DNA of 36,958 nucleotides from Aquincola sp. (lineage in GTDB: Bacteria; Pseudomonadota; Gammaproteobacteria; Burkholderiales; Burkholderiaceae_C), in assembly GCA_022841885.1 (NCBI GenBank), contig JALHQP010000024.1:1-36958 (forward strand), read 5' to 3'. Below, in pieces: positions 1 through 10,663 of the stretch. A program made the translations under genes and the position numbers. How positions within the stretch are numbered: the stretch's first letter is position 1; each line of letters opens with the position of its first letter. Under the pieces are notes generated by a model. That model made no database searches, was not told the origin of the DNA, and saw nothing but the letters and a program-made list of their open reading frames with translations.

Positions 1-414
1 CTGTTCGCGCGCGCCGCGGTCGGCGCCGTCGATCGCGCCGACGTCGAGCGCGTGCTCGCGCCCACCGGCGGCCTGCTGTGGTTCGATGCGGAGTCCGATC
101 TCGACGCCGTGACCGCGCTGTCGGGCTCCGGCCCGGCCTACGCCTTCTACCTGATCGAGGCCATGGTGGAGGCGGGCGTGAACATGGGGCTGGCTGCCGA
201 CGCGTCGCGCCGCCTCGCGCAGGAGACGCTGGCCGGGGCGGCCGAACTGGCGGCGCGCTCGAGCGATTCGCCGGCGACGCTGCGCGAGCGCGTCACCTCC
301 AAGGGCGGTACCACGCATGCGGCGATCTCCGTCTTCGACGCCAGCGGCGTCAAGGACACGGTGGTGCGCGCGCTGCTCGCCGCGCGCGACCGCGCGCGCG
401 AACTCGGCCGGTAG
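1..414 (+). CDS. proC: Pyrroline-5-carboxylate reductase, C-terminal part (5' end outside window)
   Basis: ProC reduces 1-pyrroline-5-carboxylate to proline with NAD(P)H, the last step of proline synthesis, in the cytoplasm. The reading frame is open from base 1 and ends at TAG 412-414, giving about 137 residues, roughly half of the usual 270. What is visible is the all-helical dimerisation domain: the SGSGPAYAF segment and the TSKGGTT segment are family hallmarks (most members have TSPGGTT, so K replaces P here). The N-terminal Rossmann domain lies upstream of the window. A GTG at 52 is internal and is not the start. The gene converges on the TRAP permease gene with 12 bp between stop codons, and no terminator is visible there. 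Confidence 0.93.
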   Translation: MFARAAVGAVDRADVERVLAPTGGLLWFDAESDLDAVTALSGSGPAYAFYLIEAMVEAGVNMGLAADASRRLAQETLAGAAELAARSSDSPATLRERVTSKGGTTHAAISVFDASGVKDTVVRALLAARDRARELGR

Positions 415-426
415 CAGCGGGCGCCG

Positions 427-2619
427 CTAGGTCGACACCGGGGCCAACGCACGTCGCCGCGCCACCAGGTGGCGCAGCAGCATCGGCACCGCGAGCAAGG
501 CCCCGATCGCGGTCGGCAGCCAGCCTGGGGCGATCAGCAGCAGCGCGGCGGCAAGGCACAGCGCCTGTTCCCAGCGCGTCATCTCGACCAGGAAGAACCT
601 CGACAGCGCGGCGGCCAGCAGTGTGATGCCGAGCACGCAGCCGGCGAAGGTGATCACGAAGTCGGGCCAGGTGAAGCCCTTGGCGACGATCAGCAGCGAG
701 GGCGAGAACACGAACACGAAGGGCACCAGCGCCTTGGCCATGCCGAGTCGGAAGGCCATGTTGCCGGTCTTGAACGGGTCGCTGCCGGCCATGCCGGCGG
801 CCGCATAGGCGGCCAGCGCCACCGGTGGCGTGATGTCGGCCAGCACGCCGTAGTAGAAGACGAAGAAGTGCGCGACCAGCGGCTCGACGCCGAGCTGCAC
901 CAGCGTCGGCGCGGCCACGGTGACCATGATGATGTAGTTGGCGGTGGTCGGGATGCCGCAGCCAAGCAGGATGCAGACGATGCCGGTCATCGCGAGCGCG
1001 ACGAACAGGGTCAGCGCCTGCTGCGTGACCAGCCAGGCCGGCAGCAGCGACACGACGCCGCCCGAGACCGCCTGCGCGGCGCCGGTGATGATGGTGCTGA
1101 GCTTGAAGCCCACGCCGGTCAGCGTGACCACGCCGATCACGATGCCCACGGTGGCCGCTGCGGCACCGACCGCCAGCGCGTACTTGGCGCCGGTGCCGAA
1201 CGCCTCGACAAGCACCGGCAGGCGAATGCGGCCCTCGATCTTCAGCACCTTGACGAGCACGACGGCCGCGACCAGCGTGGCACCGAACAGCGCCAACTTG
1301 ACCATCTCGTTCTCGATGCCTGCGAACACCAGCACCAGCAGCGCCGCGTGCAGCAGCGCCAGCAGGCCCCAGTGGCGTGCCCCGTTGCCCTCGACGCGCG
1401 TCGTGAGGCCGACGATCGCGCAGGAACTGATGCCGGTGAACGCGGCCAGGTAGGGTGTGCGACCGCTGACCAGGATGAAGATCAGCAGCAGCAGCGGGAT
1501 CAGGGTCGGCCAGCGCGCCTTGAAACTGTCGCGCAGCTTCGGCATCTCCTCTTCGGTCAGGCCGCGCAGGCCGTAGCGCTTGGCTTCGAAGTGCACCTGC
1601 ATGAACACGCCGAAGAAGTGCATGAAGGCCGGGATCGCGGCCGCGGCGATGATGGTCGAGTACGGCAGCGACAGGAACTCGATCATCAGGAAGGCCGCCG
1701 CCCCCAGCACCGGCGGCGTGATCTGGCCGCCGGTGGACGAGGCGGCTTCCACCGCGCCGGCGAACTCGCGCTTGTAGCCGACGCGGATCATCGCGGGGAT
1801 GGTCAGCGAGCCCACCGTCACCGCGTTGGCCACGCTCGAGCCCGACAACATGCCGAACATCGCTGAGCCGAACACGCTGACCTTGGCCGGCCCGCCGGCA
1901 TAGCGCCCGGCAATGCTGGAGGCGATGTCGAGGAACAGTTGACCCAGGCCGATGCGCGTGGCCAGCACGCCGAACAGCACGAAGTGGAAGACGTAGGTCG
2001 CCACCACGCCGACAGCGACGCCGTAGATGCCCTGGCTGGTGAGGTACTGGTGGTTGACGAGCTGGCTCCAGCTCGCGCCCGCGTGCTTGAGCAGGCCGGG
2101 GAAGGCCGGGCCGGCCATCGCGTAGGCCATGAACAGGATCGCGATCAGCGGCAGCGGCCAGCCCATGCTGCGCCGCGTCGCCTCGAGCAGCGCGACGATC
2201 AGGACCGTGCCCATCACGACGTCGATCGGCAGCGGGTTGCCGACGCGGAAGGTCAGGTCCTCGAAGATGTACGGTATGTAGAGCACCGACGCAGCCACGG
2301 CCGCGGCCAGCACCCAGTCGAACCAGGGCACGCTGCCCGGTGCGTGCCACCGGTGCGCCGCGTCGCGCTCGAGCAGCGACCTGCGGTGCGGGAAGACGAG
2401 GAAGATCAGCCCCAGCACGAAGGCCAGGTGCACGCCGCGGTGCGTCACCTCCTGCAGCAGGCCGAAGCCCGCGGTGTAGTAGTGGAAGGCCGACAGCGCG
2501 ATCAACAACGCGCCCACCAGCGTGGCCGCCCACGCGGCCAGCGGCCGGAAGCGCATCTCGGGGTCGAACTTCTGTTCGAGGGCCAGCAGATCCTTGTCGT
2601 CGGGCAGGGCGGTGCTCAT
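427..2619 (-). CDS. TRAP transporter, fused 4TM/12TM permease (TAXI type)
   Basis: This 730-residue integral membrane protein is the permease of a TAXI-family TRAP transporter, a secondary system using an ion gradient to import an organic anion delivered by a periplasmic binding protein. Hydrophobic segments at about residues 28-52, 62-76 and 98-118 form the DctQ-like small part. From about 130 onward a long DctM-like region follows, with glycine-rich segments such as SGSSVANAVTVG and GCGIPTTANY. Fusion of both parts in one chain is normal for TAXI systems. The start ATG at 2619 gives the usual N-terminus (LEQKFDPEMRFRP), but no good Shine-Dalgarno precedes it. It lies 70 bp downstream of the binding-protein gene with a hairpin between. 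The substrate cannot be told from sequence. Confidence 0.93.
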   Translation of the reverse strand: MSTALPDDKDLLALEQKFDPEMRFRPLAAWAATLVGALLIALSAFHYYTAGFGLLQEVTHRGVHLAFVLGLIFLVFPHRRSLLERDAAHRWHAPGSVPWFDWVLAAAVAASVLYIPYIFEDLTFRVGNPLPIDVVMGTVLIVALLEATRRSMGWPLPLIAILFMAYAMAGPAFPGLLKHAGASWSQLVNHQYLTSQGIYGVAVGVVATYVFHFVLFGVLATRIGLGQLFLDIASSIAGRYAGGPAKVSVFGSAMFGMLSGSSVANAVTVGSLTIPAMIRVGYKREFAGAVEAASSTGGQITPPVLGAAAFLMIEFLSLPYSTIIAAAAIPAFMHFFGVFMQVHFEAKRYGLRGLTEEEMPKLRDSFKARWPTLIPLLLLIFILVSGRTPYLAAFTGISSCAIVGLTTRVEGNGARHWGLLALLHAALLVLVFAGIENEMVKLALFGATLVAAVVLVKVLKIEGRIRLPVLVEAFGTGAKYALAVGAAAATVGIVIGVVTLTGVGFKLSTIITGAAQAVSGGVVSLLPAWLVTQQALTLFVALAMTGIVCILLGCGIPTTANYIIMVTVAAPTLVQLGVEPLVAHFFVFYYGVLADITPPVALAAYAAAGMAGSDPFKTGNMAFRLGMAKALVPFVFVFSPSLLIVAKGFTWPDFVITFAGCVLGITLLAAALSRFFLVEMTRWEQALCLAAALLLIAPGWLPTAIGALLAVPMLLRHLVARRRALAPVST

Positions 2620-2644
2620 CGGGTGGGGCGGTCAGAAACGAGAA

Positions 2645-2667
2645 GGGGCAGCGTTGCCGGCTGCCCC
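2645..2667 (-). terminator. Intercistronic hairpin between binding protein and permease
   Basis: A perfect 8-bp stem (GGGGCAGC at 2645-2652 pairing with GCTGCCCC at 2660-2667) has a 7-nt loop. On the minus strand it follows the binding-protein stop codon and is followed by a T-rich but interrupted run (TTCTCGTTTC). It resembles a leaky terminator or mRNA-stabilising stem that keeps binding-protein mRNA in excess over permease mRNA, a known arrangement in transport operons. Its function here is inferred. Confidence 0.55.
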
Positions 2668-2689
2668 CTGCGTTGGTGCGCAGCGGCCC

Positions 2690-3643
2690 TTACTTCAGCA
2701 GGCCCGCTTCCTTGTAGAACTTCTCGGCACCCGGGTGGAACGGGATGCCCGCGCTCTTGACCGCGTTCTCCTTGGTGATGAACTTGCCCTTGGCATGGCC
2801 GGCGGCCAGCGCCTTCTGCGCCGGGTCGCTGAACAGCGCCTTGGTGATCTCGTACACCGTGTTCGCATCGGCCTTGTCGCCGGTGACCCACTGCGCGCCG
2901 ACCGCCAGCGTCTTGACCTGGCCGACGCCCTTGTAGGTCTCGGCGGCGATGGTGTCGTCGGAGAAGAAGGGGCTCGACTTCTTCAGCGCCTCGGCCGCAG
3001 CACCCTCGATCGGCAGGATGTCGATGCCGGCGCCCGAGGAGGCCAGTTCGGCAATGGCGCCGGCCGGGGCGCCGCCGGTGAAGAAGAAGGCGTCGAGCGA
3101 GCCGTCCTTCATCTTGTCGCCGGCCTGGTTGGGCTTGATGTACTCGGGCTTGAGGTCCGACTCCTTCAGGCCGTAGGCGGCCAGGATCGCCTTGGCGTTG
3201 ACCAGGGTGCCCGAGCCGGGCTCGTCGAGCGCGACACGCTTGCCCTTCAGGTCGGCCACGCTCTTGACGCCAGAGCCCTTGCGCACGACCACGTGCACGC
3301 TCTCCGGGTAGAGGTTGGCGATCAGGCGCAGGCCCGGCACGTTGGGCTTGCCTTCGTACAGGCCGGTGCCCTTCTGGGCCCAGGTGGCGACGTCGGACTG
3401 CGAGAAGCCGCTCTCCATCTGGCCGCCGGCGATGGCGGTGACGTTGGCCACCGAGCCGTTGCTGGCCTGCGCGGTGACGATGATCTTGCCTGGCTGGCTG
3501 ACCGCGTTGGCGATCGCGCCGCCGACGGGGTAGTAGGTGCCGGCGGTGCCGCCGGTGCCGATGCGGAAGAACTGCTGGGCGTGGGCGCCGCCGACGGCGG
3601 CCGCGAGGGCCAGCGAGACGGCGAGGAGGCGGATCGGTTTCAT
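2690..3643 (-). CDS. TAXI-family TRAP transporter solute-binding protein
   Basis: This periplasmic receptor captures the solute and hands it to the fused permease encoded next. It has 317 residues, normal for the family. Residues 1-22 form a Sec signal peptide with likely cleavage after AHA (residue 22). The mature protein opens with IGTGGTAGTYYPVGG, the signature that defines TAXI receptors. The ATG at 3643 was chosen because it begins the signal peptide directly; the frame is open far upstream. A GGAG lies about 12 nt before the start, a loose Shine-Dalgarno. The gene follows ubiA with 74 bp between, so it may have its own promoter. The ligand is unknown; glutamate-like or other carboxylates are typical for the family. 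Confidence 0.94.
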   Translation of the reverse strand: MKPIRLLAVSLALAAAVGGAHAQQFFRIGTGGTAGTYYPVGGAIANAVSQPGKIIVTAQASNGSVANVTAIAGGQMESGFSQSDVATWAQKGTGLYEGKPNVPGLRLIANLYPESVHVVVRKGSGVKSVADLKGKRVALDEPGSGTLVNAKAILAAYGLKESDLKPEYIKPNQAGDKMKDGSLDAFFFTGGAPAGAIAELASSGAGIDILPIEGAAAEALKKSSPFFSDDTIAAETYKGVGQVKTLAVGAQWVTGDKADANTVYEITKALFSDPAQKALAAGHAKGKFITKENAVKSAGIPFHPGAEKFYKEAGLLK

Positions 3644-3717
3644 GGGTCGCAGGCTCCAGGGAACGGTGAGAAGAGGCCGAGTATCGCCCCGTCCCCGTAC
3701 CGCGAGACTCCCTGCAA

Positions 3718-4596
3718 CTACCGAGCCAGCAGGTCGATCGCGGTGGCGGCGAACAGCGCGGCCCCGACCCAGTGATTCAGGCGAAAGGCCTTGAAGCAGC
3801 CCTCGCGCGAGCGGTCGCGGATCAGCCACAGGTGCCACAGCGCCTGTGCCGCCGCGACCACGACGCCGACGAAGAACCAGCGCCCGAGCCCGAGCAGGTC
3901 GCCGAGCCAGGCCCAGCTCGCCAGGTGGATCGCGTAGAACGCGGCCACGCCGGCTACGTCGAAGCGGCCGAGCGTGATGGCGCTGGTCTTCATGCCGATG
4001 CGCAGGTCGTCGTCGCGGTCGACCATTGCGTATTCGGTGTCGTAGGCCAACACCCAGAACAGGTTCGAGGCCATCAGCGCCCAGGCGTACCAGGGCACGG
4101 CCGAGAGAGTCCAGGTCGTGCCGCCCTGTGCGGCGGCGAAAGCCATCGGGATGCCGAACGAGAACGCGATGCCCAGCACTGCCTGCGGCATCGACACGAA
4201 GCGCTTGGCGTACGGATAGATCAGCGTGATCGCCAGCCCGAAGAACGAGAGCAGGATGGTCGGCGGGTTGGTCGTCAGCACCAGGCCGAAGGCGGCGAGC
4301 GCCAGCACGGCACCGAGCGCCAGCGCGTCGCGCACCGAGACCTTGCCGCTGGTAACCGGGCGCTCGGCGGTGCGCTTGACGTGGCGGTCGAACTCGCGGT
4401 CGGCCACGTCGTTGACGCAGCAGCCGGCGCTGCGCATCAGGATCGTGCCGAGCACGAACACCGCGACCAGATGCCAGCCTGGAAAACCGTCGGCCGCGAT
4501 CCACAGCGCGCTCAGCGTGGGCCACAGCAACAGCAGCCACCCCGCCGGGCGGTCCCAGCGGATCAGGTCGAGCCAGAGTTGCAGGCGGCCGGACAT
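3718..4596 (-). CDS. ubiA: 4-hydroxybenzoate polyprenyltransferase
   Basis: UbiA attaches the octaprenyl chain to 4-hydroxybenzoate, the membrane-bound second step of ubiquinone synthesis. The 292-residue polytopic protein carries the first Asp-rich Mg-diphosphate motif NDVADREFD at residues 62-70 and a second Asp-rich loop around [13 protein letters not shown], both needed for catalysis. Length matches the family (about 290). The ATG at 4596 is preceded by a strong GAGGAGGG Shine-Dalgarno. The gene begins 9 bp after the prfC stop, so the two are co-transcribed. Beta-proteobacterial UbiA proteins look like this; a menaquinone-type homologue (MenA) would have different motif spacing. Confidence 0.96.
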   Translation of the reverse strand: MSGRLQLWLDLIRWDRPAGWLLLLWPTLSALWIAADGFPGWHLVAVFVLGTILMRSAGCCVNDVADREFDRHVKRTAERPVTSGKVSVRDALALGAVLALAAFGLVLTTNPPTILLSFFGLAITLIYPYAKRFVSMPQAVLGIAFSFGIPMAFAAAQGGTTWTLSAVPWYAWALMASNLFWVLAYDTEYAMVDRDDDLRIGMKTSAITLGRFDVAGVAAFYAIHLASWAWLGDLLGLGRWFFVGVVVAAAQALWHLWLIRDRSREGCFKAFRLNHWVGAALFAATAIDLLAR

Positions 4597-4605
4597 CGAC
4601 CCTCC

Positions 4606-6228
4606 TCAGTCCGAGGCCTTGTGGAACACCAGCCCGGCATGCTCGCGCATCGTGTGGAACTTGATCTTCGGCCAGTTGGCCTCGATCGCGCGCAGCTCGG
4701 GCGCGTACTCGACCAGCAGGGTCGGTGCGTCCACCGCGTCGTAGGCGACGCGATGTGCGTTGGTGTCGATGAAGCGCTGCAATTCCTTCTCGCCGCCGTC
4801 GGCCGGGTCGCAGGTGACCCAGCGCGCGATCTGGAAGCGCGAGCCGGTGACCCGTGCCTTGCAGCCGTATTCGTGCTCGAGGCGGTGCGCGACGACCTCG
4901 AACTGCAGTTGACCGACCGCACCGAGCAGCAGCACCGAGCCGGCCACCGGGCGGAAGACCTGGATCGCGCCTTCCTCGCCAAGCTGGGTCAGGCCGGCCT
5001 TGAGCTGCTTGGTGCGCAGCGGGTCGGCGACTTCAACCGAACGGAACATCTCGGGCGCGAAGAAGGGCAGCCCGGTGTACTGCAGCGCCTCGCCCTCGGT
5101 CAGCGTGTCGCCGAGCTGCAGCACGCCGTGGTTCGGGATGCCGATGATGTCGCCGGCAAAGGCCTCGTCGAGCAGCTCGCGGCGCTGGCTCAGGAAGCTC
5201 ACCACCGTGTTGGGCCGCAGCTCCTTGCCGGAGCGCACCACCTTCAGCCGCATGCCGCGCTCGAAGTGGCCGCTGGCCACGCGCACGAAGGCGATGCGGT
5301 CGCGGTGGGCGGGATCCATGTTGGCCTGGATCTTGAAGACCACACCGCTGAACTTGGGCTCCTCGGGCTGGACCTCGCGCTGCATCGCACGCCGCGGAGA
5401 CGGCGGTGGCGCAAGATCCACGAGCGCGTCGAGCACTTCCTTGACGCCAAAGTTGTTGATCGCCGAGCCGAAGAACATCGGCGTCTGGTGGCCGTCGAGG
5501 AACTGCGCCTCGTCGAAGGCGGGCGCGGCGTGTTGCACCAGCTCGATGTCGTGCTTGGCATGCTGCCACTCGGCGCCGAAGCGCTCGGCGTAGGCCGGGT
5601 GGTCCAGGCCCTGCAGCATCTCGTCGGCGTCGTGGTGGCGGTCTGCGCCAGGCGAGAAGACGCGCATGCGCTGCTCGCGCAGGTCCATCACGCCGTGGAA
5701 CCGCTTGCCCATCCCGACCGGCCAGGTGAAGGGCACGACCGCCATGCCGAGCTCGCGCTCGATCTCGTCCATCAGCGCCAGCGGCTCCTGCACCTCACGG
5801 TCCATCTTGTTGACGAAGGTCAGGATGGGCGTGTTGCGTGCGCGGCAGACCTGCAGCAATCGCCGCGTCTGCGGCTCCACGCCGTTGGCCGCGTCGATCA
5901 CCATCAGTGCCGCGTCCACCGCGGTCAGCACGCGGTAGGTGTCCTCGGAGAAGTCCTGGTGGCCCGGCGTGTCGAGCAGGTTGATGACGCAGTCGCGGTA
6001 CTCCATCTGCATCACCGAGCTGGCCACCGAGATGCCACGCTGCTTCTCGATCTCCATCCAGTCGCTGGTGGCGTGGCGCGCGGCCTTGCGCGCCTTCACG
6101 CTGCCGGCGATCTGGATCGCGCCCGAGAACAGCAGCAGCTTCTCGGTCAACGTGGTCTTGCCCGCGTCGGGGTGGGAGATGATGGCGAAGGTGCGGCGGC
6201 GCCGCACCTCGGTGGCGATATCGGACAT
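4606..6228 (-). CDS. prfC: Peptide chain release factor 3
   Basis: RF3 is the cytoplasmic GTPase that removes RF1/RF2 from the ribosome after peptide release. The 540-residue product has the P-loop HPDAGKTT at residues 19-26, the DTPGHQDF switch II motif and NKMD for guanine recognition, followed by EF-Tu-like domain II and the RF3 C-terminal domain. The start at 6228 (MSDIATEVRRRRTFAIISHP) aligns with known RF3 N-termini; the frame remains open upstream but that stretch is antisense to the glycosylase gene. There is no Shine-Dalgarno. Instead GATAAT lies six bases before the ATG, suggesting a leaderless mRNA. ubiA follows after 9 bp. Confidence 0.97.
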   Translation of the reverse strand: MSDIATEVRRRRTFAIISHPDAGKTTLTEKLLLFSGAIQIAGSVKARKAARHATSDWMEIEKQRGISVASSVMQMEYRDCVINLLDTPGHQDFSEDTYRVLTAVDAALMVIDAANGVEPQTRRLLQVCRARNTPILTFVNKMDREVQEPLALMDEIERELGMAVVPFTWPVGMGKRFHGVMDLREQRMRVFSPGADRHHDADEMLQGLDHPAYAERFGAEWQHAKHDIELVQHAAPAFDEAQFLDGHQTPMFFGSAINNFGVKEVLDALVDLAPPPSPRRAMQREVQPEEPKFSGVVFKIQANMDPAHRDRIAFVRVASGHFERGMRLKVVRSGKELRPNTVVSFLSQRRELLDEAFAGDIIGIPNHGVLQLGDTLTEGEALQYTGLPFFAPEMFRSVEVADPLRTKQLKAGLTQLGEEGAIQVFRPVAGSVLLLGAVGQLQFEVVAHRLEHEYGCKARVTGSRFQIARWVTCDPADGGEKELQRFIDTNAHRVAYDAVDAPTLLVEYAPELRAIEANWPKIKFHTMREHAGLVFHKASD

Positions 6229-6249
6229 GGTGCGATTATCCCGGCCGCG
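6229..6249. promoter_or_regulatory. 21-bp divergent promoter with superimposed -10 boxes
   Basis: Only 21 bp separate the prfC and glycosylase start codons. On the minus strand GATAAT (6240-6235) lies 6 nt before the prfC ATG. On the plus strand GATTAT (6234-6239) lies 10 nt before the glycosylase ATG. The two boxes occupy almost the same base pairs. Neither gene has an obvious Shine-Dalgarno, and the -35 elements would have to lie inside the opposite coding region. I see no strong -35 match on either side. Confidence 0.5.
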
Positions 6250-7143
6250 ATGCCCGAGCTTCCCGACATCAGCGTCTACGTCGAGAGCCTCGCCGCCAAG
6301 CTGCGCGGCGACCGGCTGCAGCGCGTGCGCATCGCCAACCCTTTCCTGCTGCGCAGCGCCGTGCCGCCGATCGCCAGCGCCGAGGGCAAGGCTGTGGCCG
6401 GCATCGAGCGGCTGGGCAAGCGGGTCGTGATCGCGCTGGAAGGCGACCTGTTCCTGGTGCTGCACCTGATGATCGCCGGCCGCTTGCACTGGCACGCCGG
6501 CGGCGCGAAGCCGCCGGCCAGGACGGCATTGGCGGTGTTCGAGTTCGGCAGCGGGGCCCTGGCGCTCACCGAGGCGGGAACGCAGCGCCGTGCGTCATTG
6601 CACCTGGTGGCCGGCCGCGACGGCCTCGGTGCGATGGACCCCGGTGGCATCGATGTCATGCGCTGCGCGCCAGACGAGTTCGTAGCCCGGCTGCTGGCCG
6701 AGAATCACACGCTCAAACGCTCGCTCACCAACCCCACCCTGTTTTCCGGCATCGGCAACGCCTACTCGGACGAGATCCTGCACCGCGCGAAGCTGTCGCC
6801 AGTGGCGCTGACTCGCAGCCTCGACGCCGCGGCGGCGCAGCGCCTGCTCCAGGCGACGCGCGCCGTGCTCGCCGAGTGGACCGCGCGCCTGCGCGCCGAA
6901 GCCACTGCGCACGCCGGCTGGCCGTCGAAGGTGACGGCCTTCCACCCCCAGATGGCCGTGCACGGCCGCTACGGCGAACCCTGCCCGGTCTGCGGCAGCA
7001 AGGTCCAGCGCATCGTGCACGCCGCCAACGAGACCCACTACTGCGCGCGTTGCCAGACGGGTGGCAAGCTGCTGGCCGACCGCGCGCTGTCGCGCCTGCT
7101 GCACGCGAGCTGGCCCCAGCACATCGACGACCTGGAGAAGTGA
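6250..7143 (+). CDS. Fpg/Nei-family DNA glycosylase (MutM-like)
   Basis: This is a base-excision repair enzyme that removes oxidised bases and cuts the abasic site. In the 297-residue product the catalytic N-terminus PELPD follows the initiator Met (P2 and E3, which become P1/E2 after Met removal), a conserved Lys sits at 57, and a C-terminal zinc finger uses C245, C248, C265 and C268. It departs from classical MutM: the HLGMSG region reads HLMIAGRLHW, and the finger continues as QTGGKLLADRALSRLL with about 30 extra residues after the last Cys. It is therefore best called an Fpg/Nei-family glycosylase of uncertain substrate rather than mutM proper. It starts 21 bp from prfC and converges on the hemolysin III gene with 4 bp between. 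Confidence 0.88.
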   Translation: MPELPDISVYVESLAAKLRGDRLQRVRIANPFLLRSAVPPIASAEGKAVAGIERLGKRVVIALEGDLFLVLHLMIAGRLHWHAGGAKPPARTALAVFEFGSGALALTEAGTQRRASLHLVAGRDGLGAMDPGGIDVMRCAPDEFVARLLAENHTLKRSLTNPTLFSGIGNAYSDEILHRAKLSPVALTRSLDAAAAQRLLQATRAVLAEWTARLRAEATAHAGWPSKVTAFHPQMAVHGRYGEPCPVCGSKVQRIVHAANETHYCARCQTGGKLLADRALSRLLHASWPQHIDDLEK

Positions 7144-7147
7144 AGGC

Positions 7148-7789
7148 TCAGACGAGCGACGGCCACAGAACTGCGCAGACGTGGCAGCTGCTGCCAGCCA
7201 GCGCGAACAGGTGCCAGACGAAGTGGCCGAAGCGCAGCGAGGCGTCGAACACGAAGAATCCCGCGCCCACCAGGTAGGCCAGGCCGCCGCCGAGCAGCCA
7301 GGCCAGCGCAGTGCCGTCGATCTGGCGCAGGTCGGGCCACAACAGCAGCAGCGCGACCCAGCCGAACAGGATGTACAGGCCGGTCGACAGCCGTGCGCTG
7401 GTCAGGCGCCGCCGCAGCTTGAGCGCGGCGCCGGCCAGCGCCAGGGCCCAGATCAGCGCGCAGGTGGCCGCGCCCGCCGTGCCGCCGAGCAGCCCTAGGG
7501 CAAACGGCGTCGCGCTGCCGGCGATGAAGAGGTAGATGGCGGCGTGGTCGACCGCGCGCGCCCACAGCTTGGCCCGACCCGGCGGCAGGCCGTGGTACAG
7601 CGCGGAGGCGCCGTACTGCAGGACCATGGTCGCGACGAACAGGCCCATCGCTGCCACGCCGCGCTGACCGCCCTGCTGCAGCGCCGCCTGCGCCAACCAG
7701 GGCCAAGCCGCGAAGGCCAGCAGCACGCCGGCCGCGTGGCTGGCGGTGTTGGCCCATTCTTCGTGGCGGGACTGGTTGCGGGTGACCAT
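7148..7789 (-). CDS. Hemolysin III / PAQR family membrane protein
   Basis: This is a member of the bacterial YqfA/TrhA-like family, which shares a seven-helix fold with progestin/adipoQ receptors. Its physiological role is unsettled, with membrane energetics or lipid homeostasis proposed. The 213-residue product begins MVTRNQSRHEEWANTASH, with the typical early E-x-x-N-x-x-x-H pattern. It has seven hydrophobic segments and the metal-ligand region SALYHG plus HxxWH-like residues near the end (GHFVWHLFALAGSSCH). The ATG at 7789 was chosen over one 12 codons upstream because the family starts here. It lies downstream of dps, but two strong hairpins separate them, so it is probably not in that operon. 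Confidence 0.87.
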   Translation of the reverse strand: MVTRNQSRHEEWANTASHAAGVLLAFAAWPWLAQAALQQGGQRGVAAMGLFVATMVLQYGASALYHGLPPGRAKLWARAVDHAAIYLFIAGSATPFALGLLGGTAGAATCALIWALALAGAALKLRRRLTSARLSTGLYILFGWVALLLLWPDLRQIDGTALAWLLGGGLAYLVGAGFFVFDASLRFGHFVWHLFALAGSSCHVCAVLWPSLV

Positions 7790-7825
7790 GGCCCGCAGTG
7801 AACGCCTCGCGCGGCCACGCGGCAT

Positions 7826-7863
7826 CCCCCCGAAGGAGGCAGCCTCCCCCGGCTGGGGGAGGC
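7826..7863 (-). terminator. Twin hairpin downstream of katG-dps
   Basis: Read on the minus strand after the dps stop, a perfect 9-bp stem (7863-7855 with 7850-7842, 4-nt loop) is followed by a second 5-bp stem (7839-7835 with 7830-7826, one G-T pair) capped by a TTCG loop, which is an exceptionally stable tetraloop in RNA. There is no T-run, so this is either a Rho-type or processing-barrier 3' end protecting katG-dps mRNA, or a dispersed intergenic repeat. G-rich palindromes of this kind recur in Burkholderiales genomes (recollection, not tested). Confidence 0.5.
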
Positions 7864-7889
7864 CTGGGGAGTGAATACTGCGCGGCGCC

Positions 7890-8390
7890 TTACTCTTCGA
7901 GGAGCGAACGCAACATCCACGCGGTCTTCTCGTGGATGTCCAGGCGCTGCGTCAGCAGGTCGGCGGTGGGCTGATCGTCGGCCTTGGCGGCGAGCGGGAA
8001 CACGTTGCGCGCGGTGCGGGCCACCGCCTCGTGGCCTTTGACCAGGATGCGCACCATCTCCAGCGCCTTGGGCGGCTCGGCCGGGGCGTCGGCGATCGAA
8101 CTCAGCTTGCCGAACTGGCCGTAGCTGCCCGGCGCCGCATGGCCGAGCGAGCGGATGCGCTCGGCGATCGGGTCCACGGCGTTCCACAGCTCGGTGTACT
8201 GGGCCATGAACATCGCGTGCAGCGTGTTGAACATCGGCCCGGTGACGTTCCAGTGGAAGTTGTGCGTCGTCAGGTACAGGGTGTAGGTGTCGGCCAGCAG
8301 CTTGGACAGGCCGGCGGCGATGGCCGCGCGGTCCTTCTCGCTCATGCCGATGTTGATCGCCGGCGCGCCGGTCGGTTTGTTCTTGGCCAT
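7890..8390 (-). CDS. dps: Dps-family DNA-binding ferritin
   Basis: Dps forms a hollow dodecamer that oxidises Fe(II) with peroxide, stores the iron and coats DNA, preventing Fenton damage. The 166-residue four-helix protein shows the ferroxidase ligands in the family context: [13 protein letters not shown], and the acidic helix ending [15 protein letters not shown]. The lysine-bearing N-terminus (MAKNK) could contact DNA. The ATG at 8390 has an AAAGGA Shine-Dalgarno. It lies 11 bp after the katG stop, so both are read from one mRNA. The katG-dpsA pair under OxyR has been described in Burkholderia pseudomallei, and the order here matches. Confidence 0.96.
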   Translation of the reverse strand: MAKNKPTGAPAINIGMSEKDRAAIAAGLSKLLADTYTLYLTTHNFHWNVTGPMFNTLHAMFMAQYTELWNAVDPIAERIRSLGHAAPGSYGQFGKLSSIADAPAEPPKALEMVRILVKGHEAVARTARNVFPLAAKADDQPTADLLTQRLDIHEKTAWMLRSLLEE

Positions 8391-8401
8391 GGGGTCCTTT
8401 C

Positions 8402-10655
<2,254 letters not shown>

Positions 10656-10663
10656 CCGAGAAC

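Noticed and set aside
350-2533. Very long open frames antisense or out of frame to the TRAP permease and to most other genes
   Set aside because: They are by-products of about 70% GC with few stop codons. Their products are rich in R, A, G, P, H or Q without family motifs, while the opposing frame encodes a clear protein family.
3772-6249. An 825-codon upstream extension of the Fpg-like glycosylase frame
   Set aside because: It runs antisense to ubiA and prfC and has no motifs. The glycosylase catalytic N-terminus PELPD follows directly after the ATG at 6250, as required for activity.
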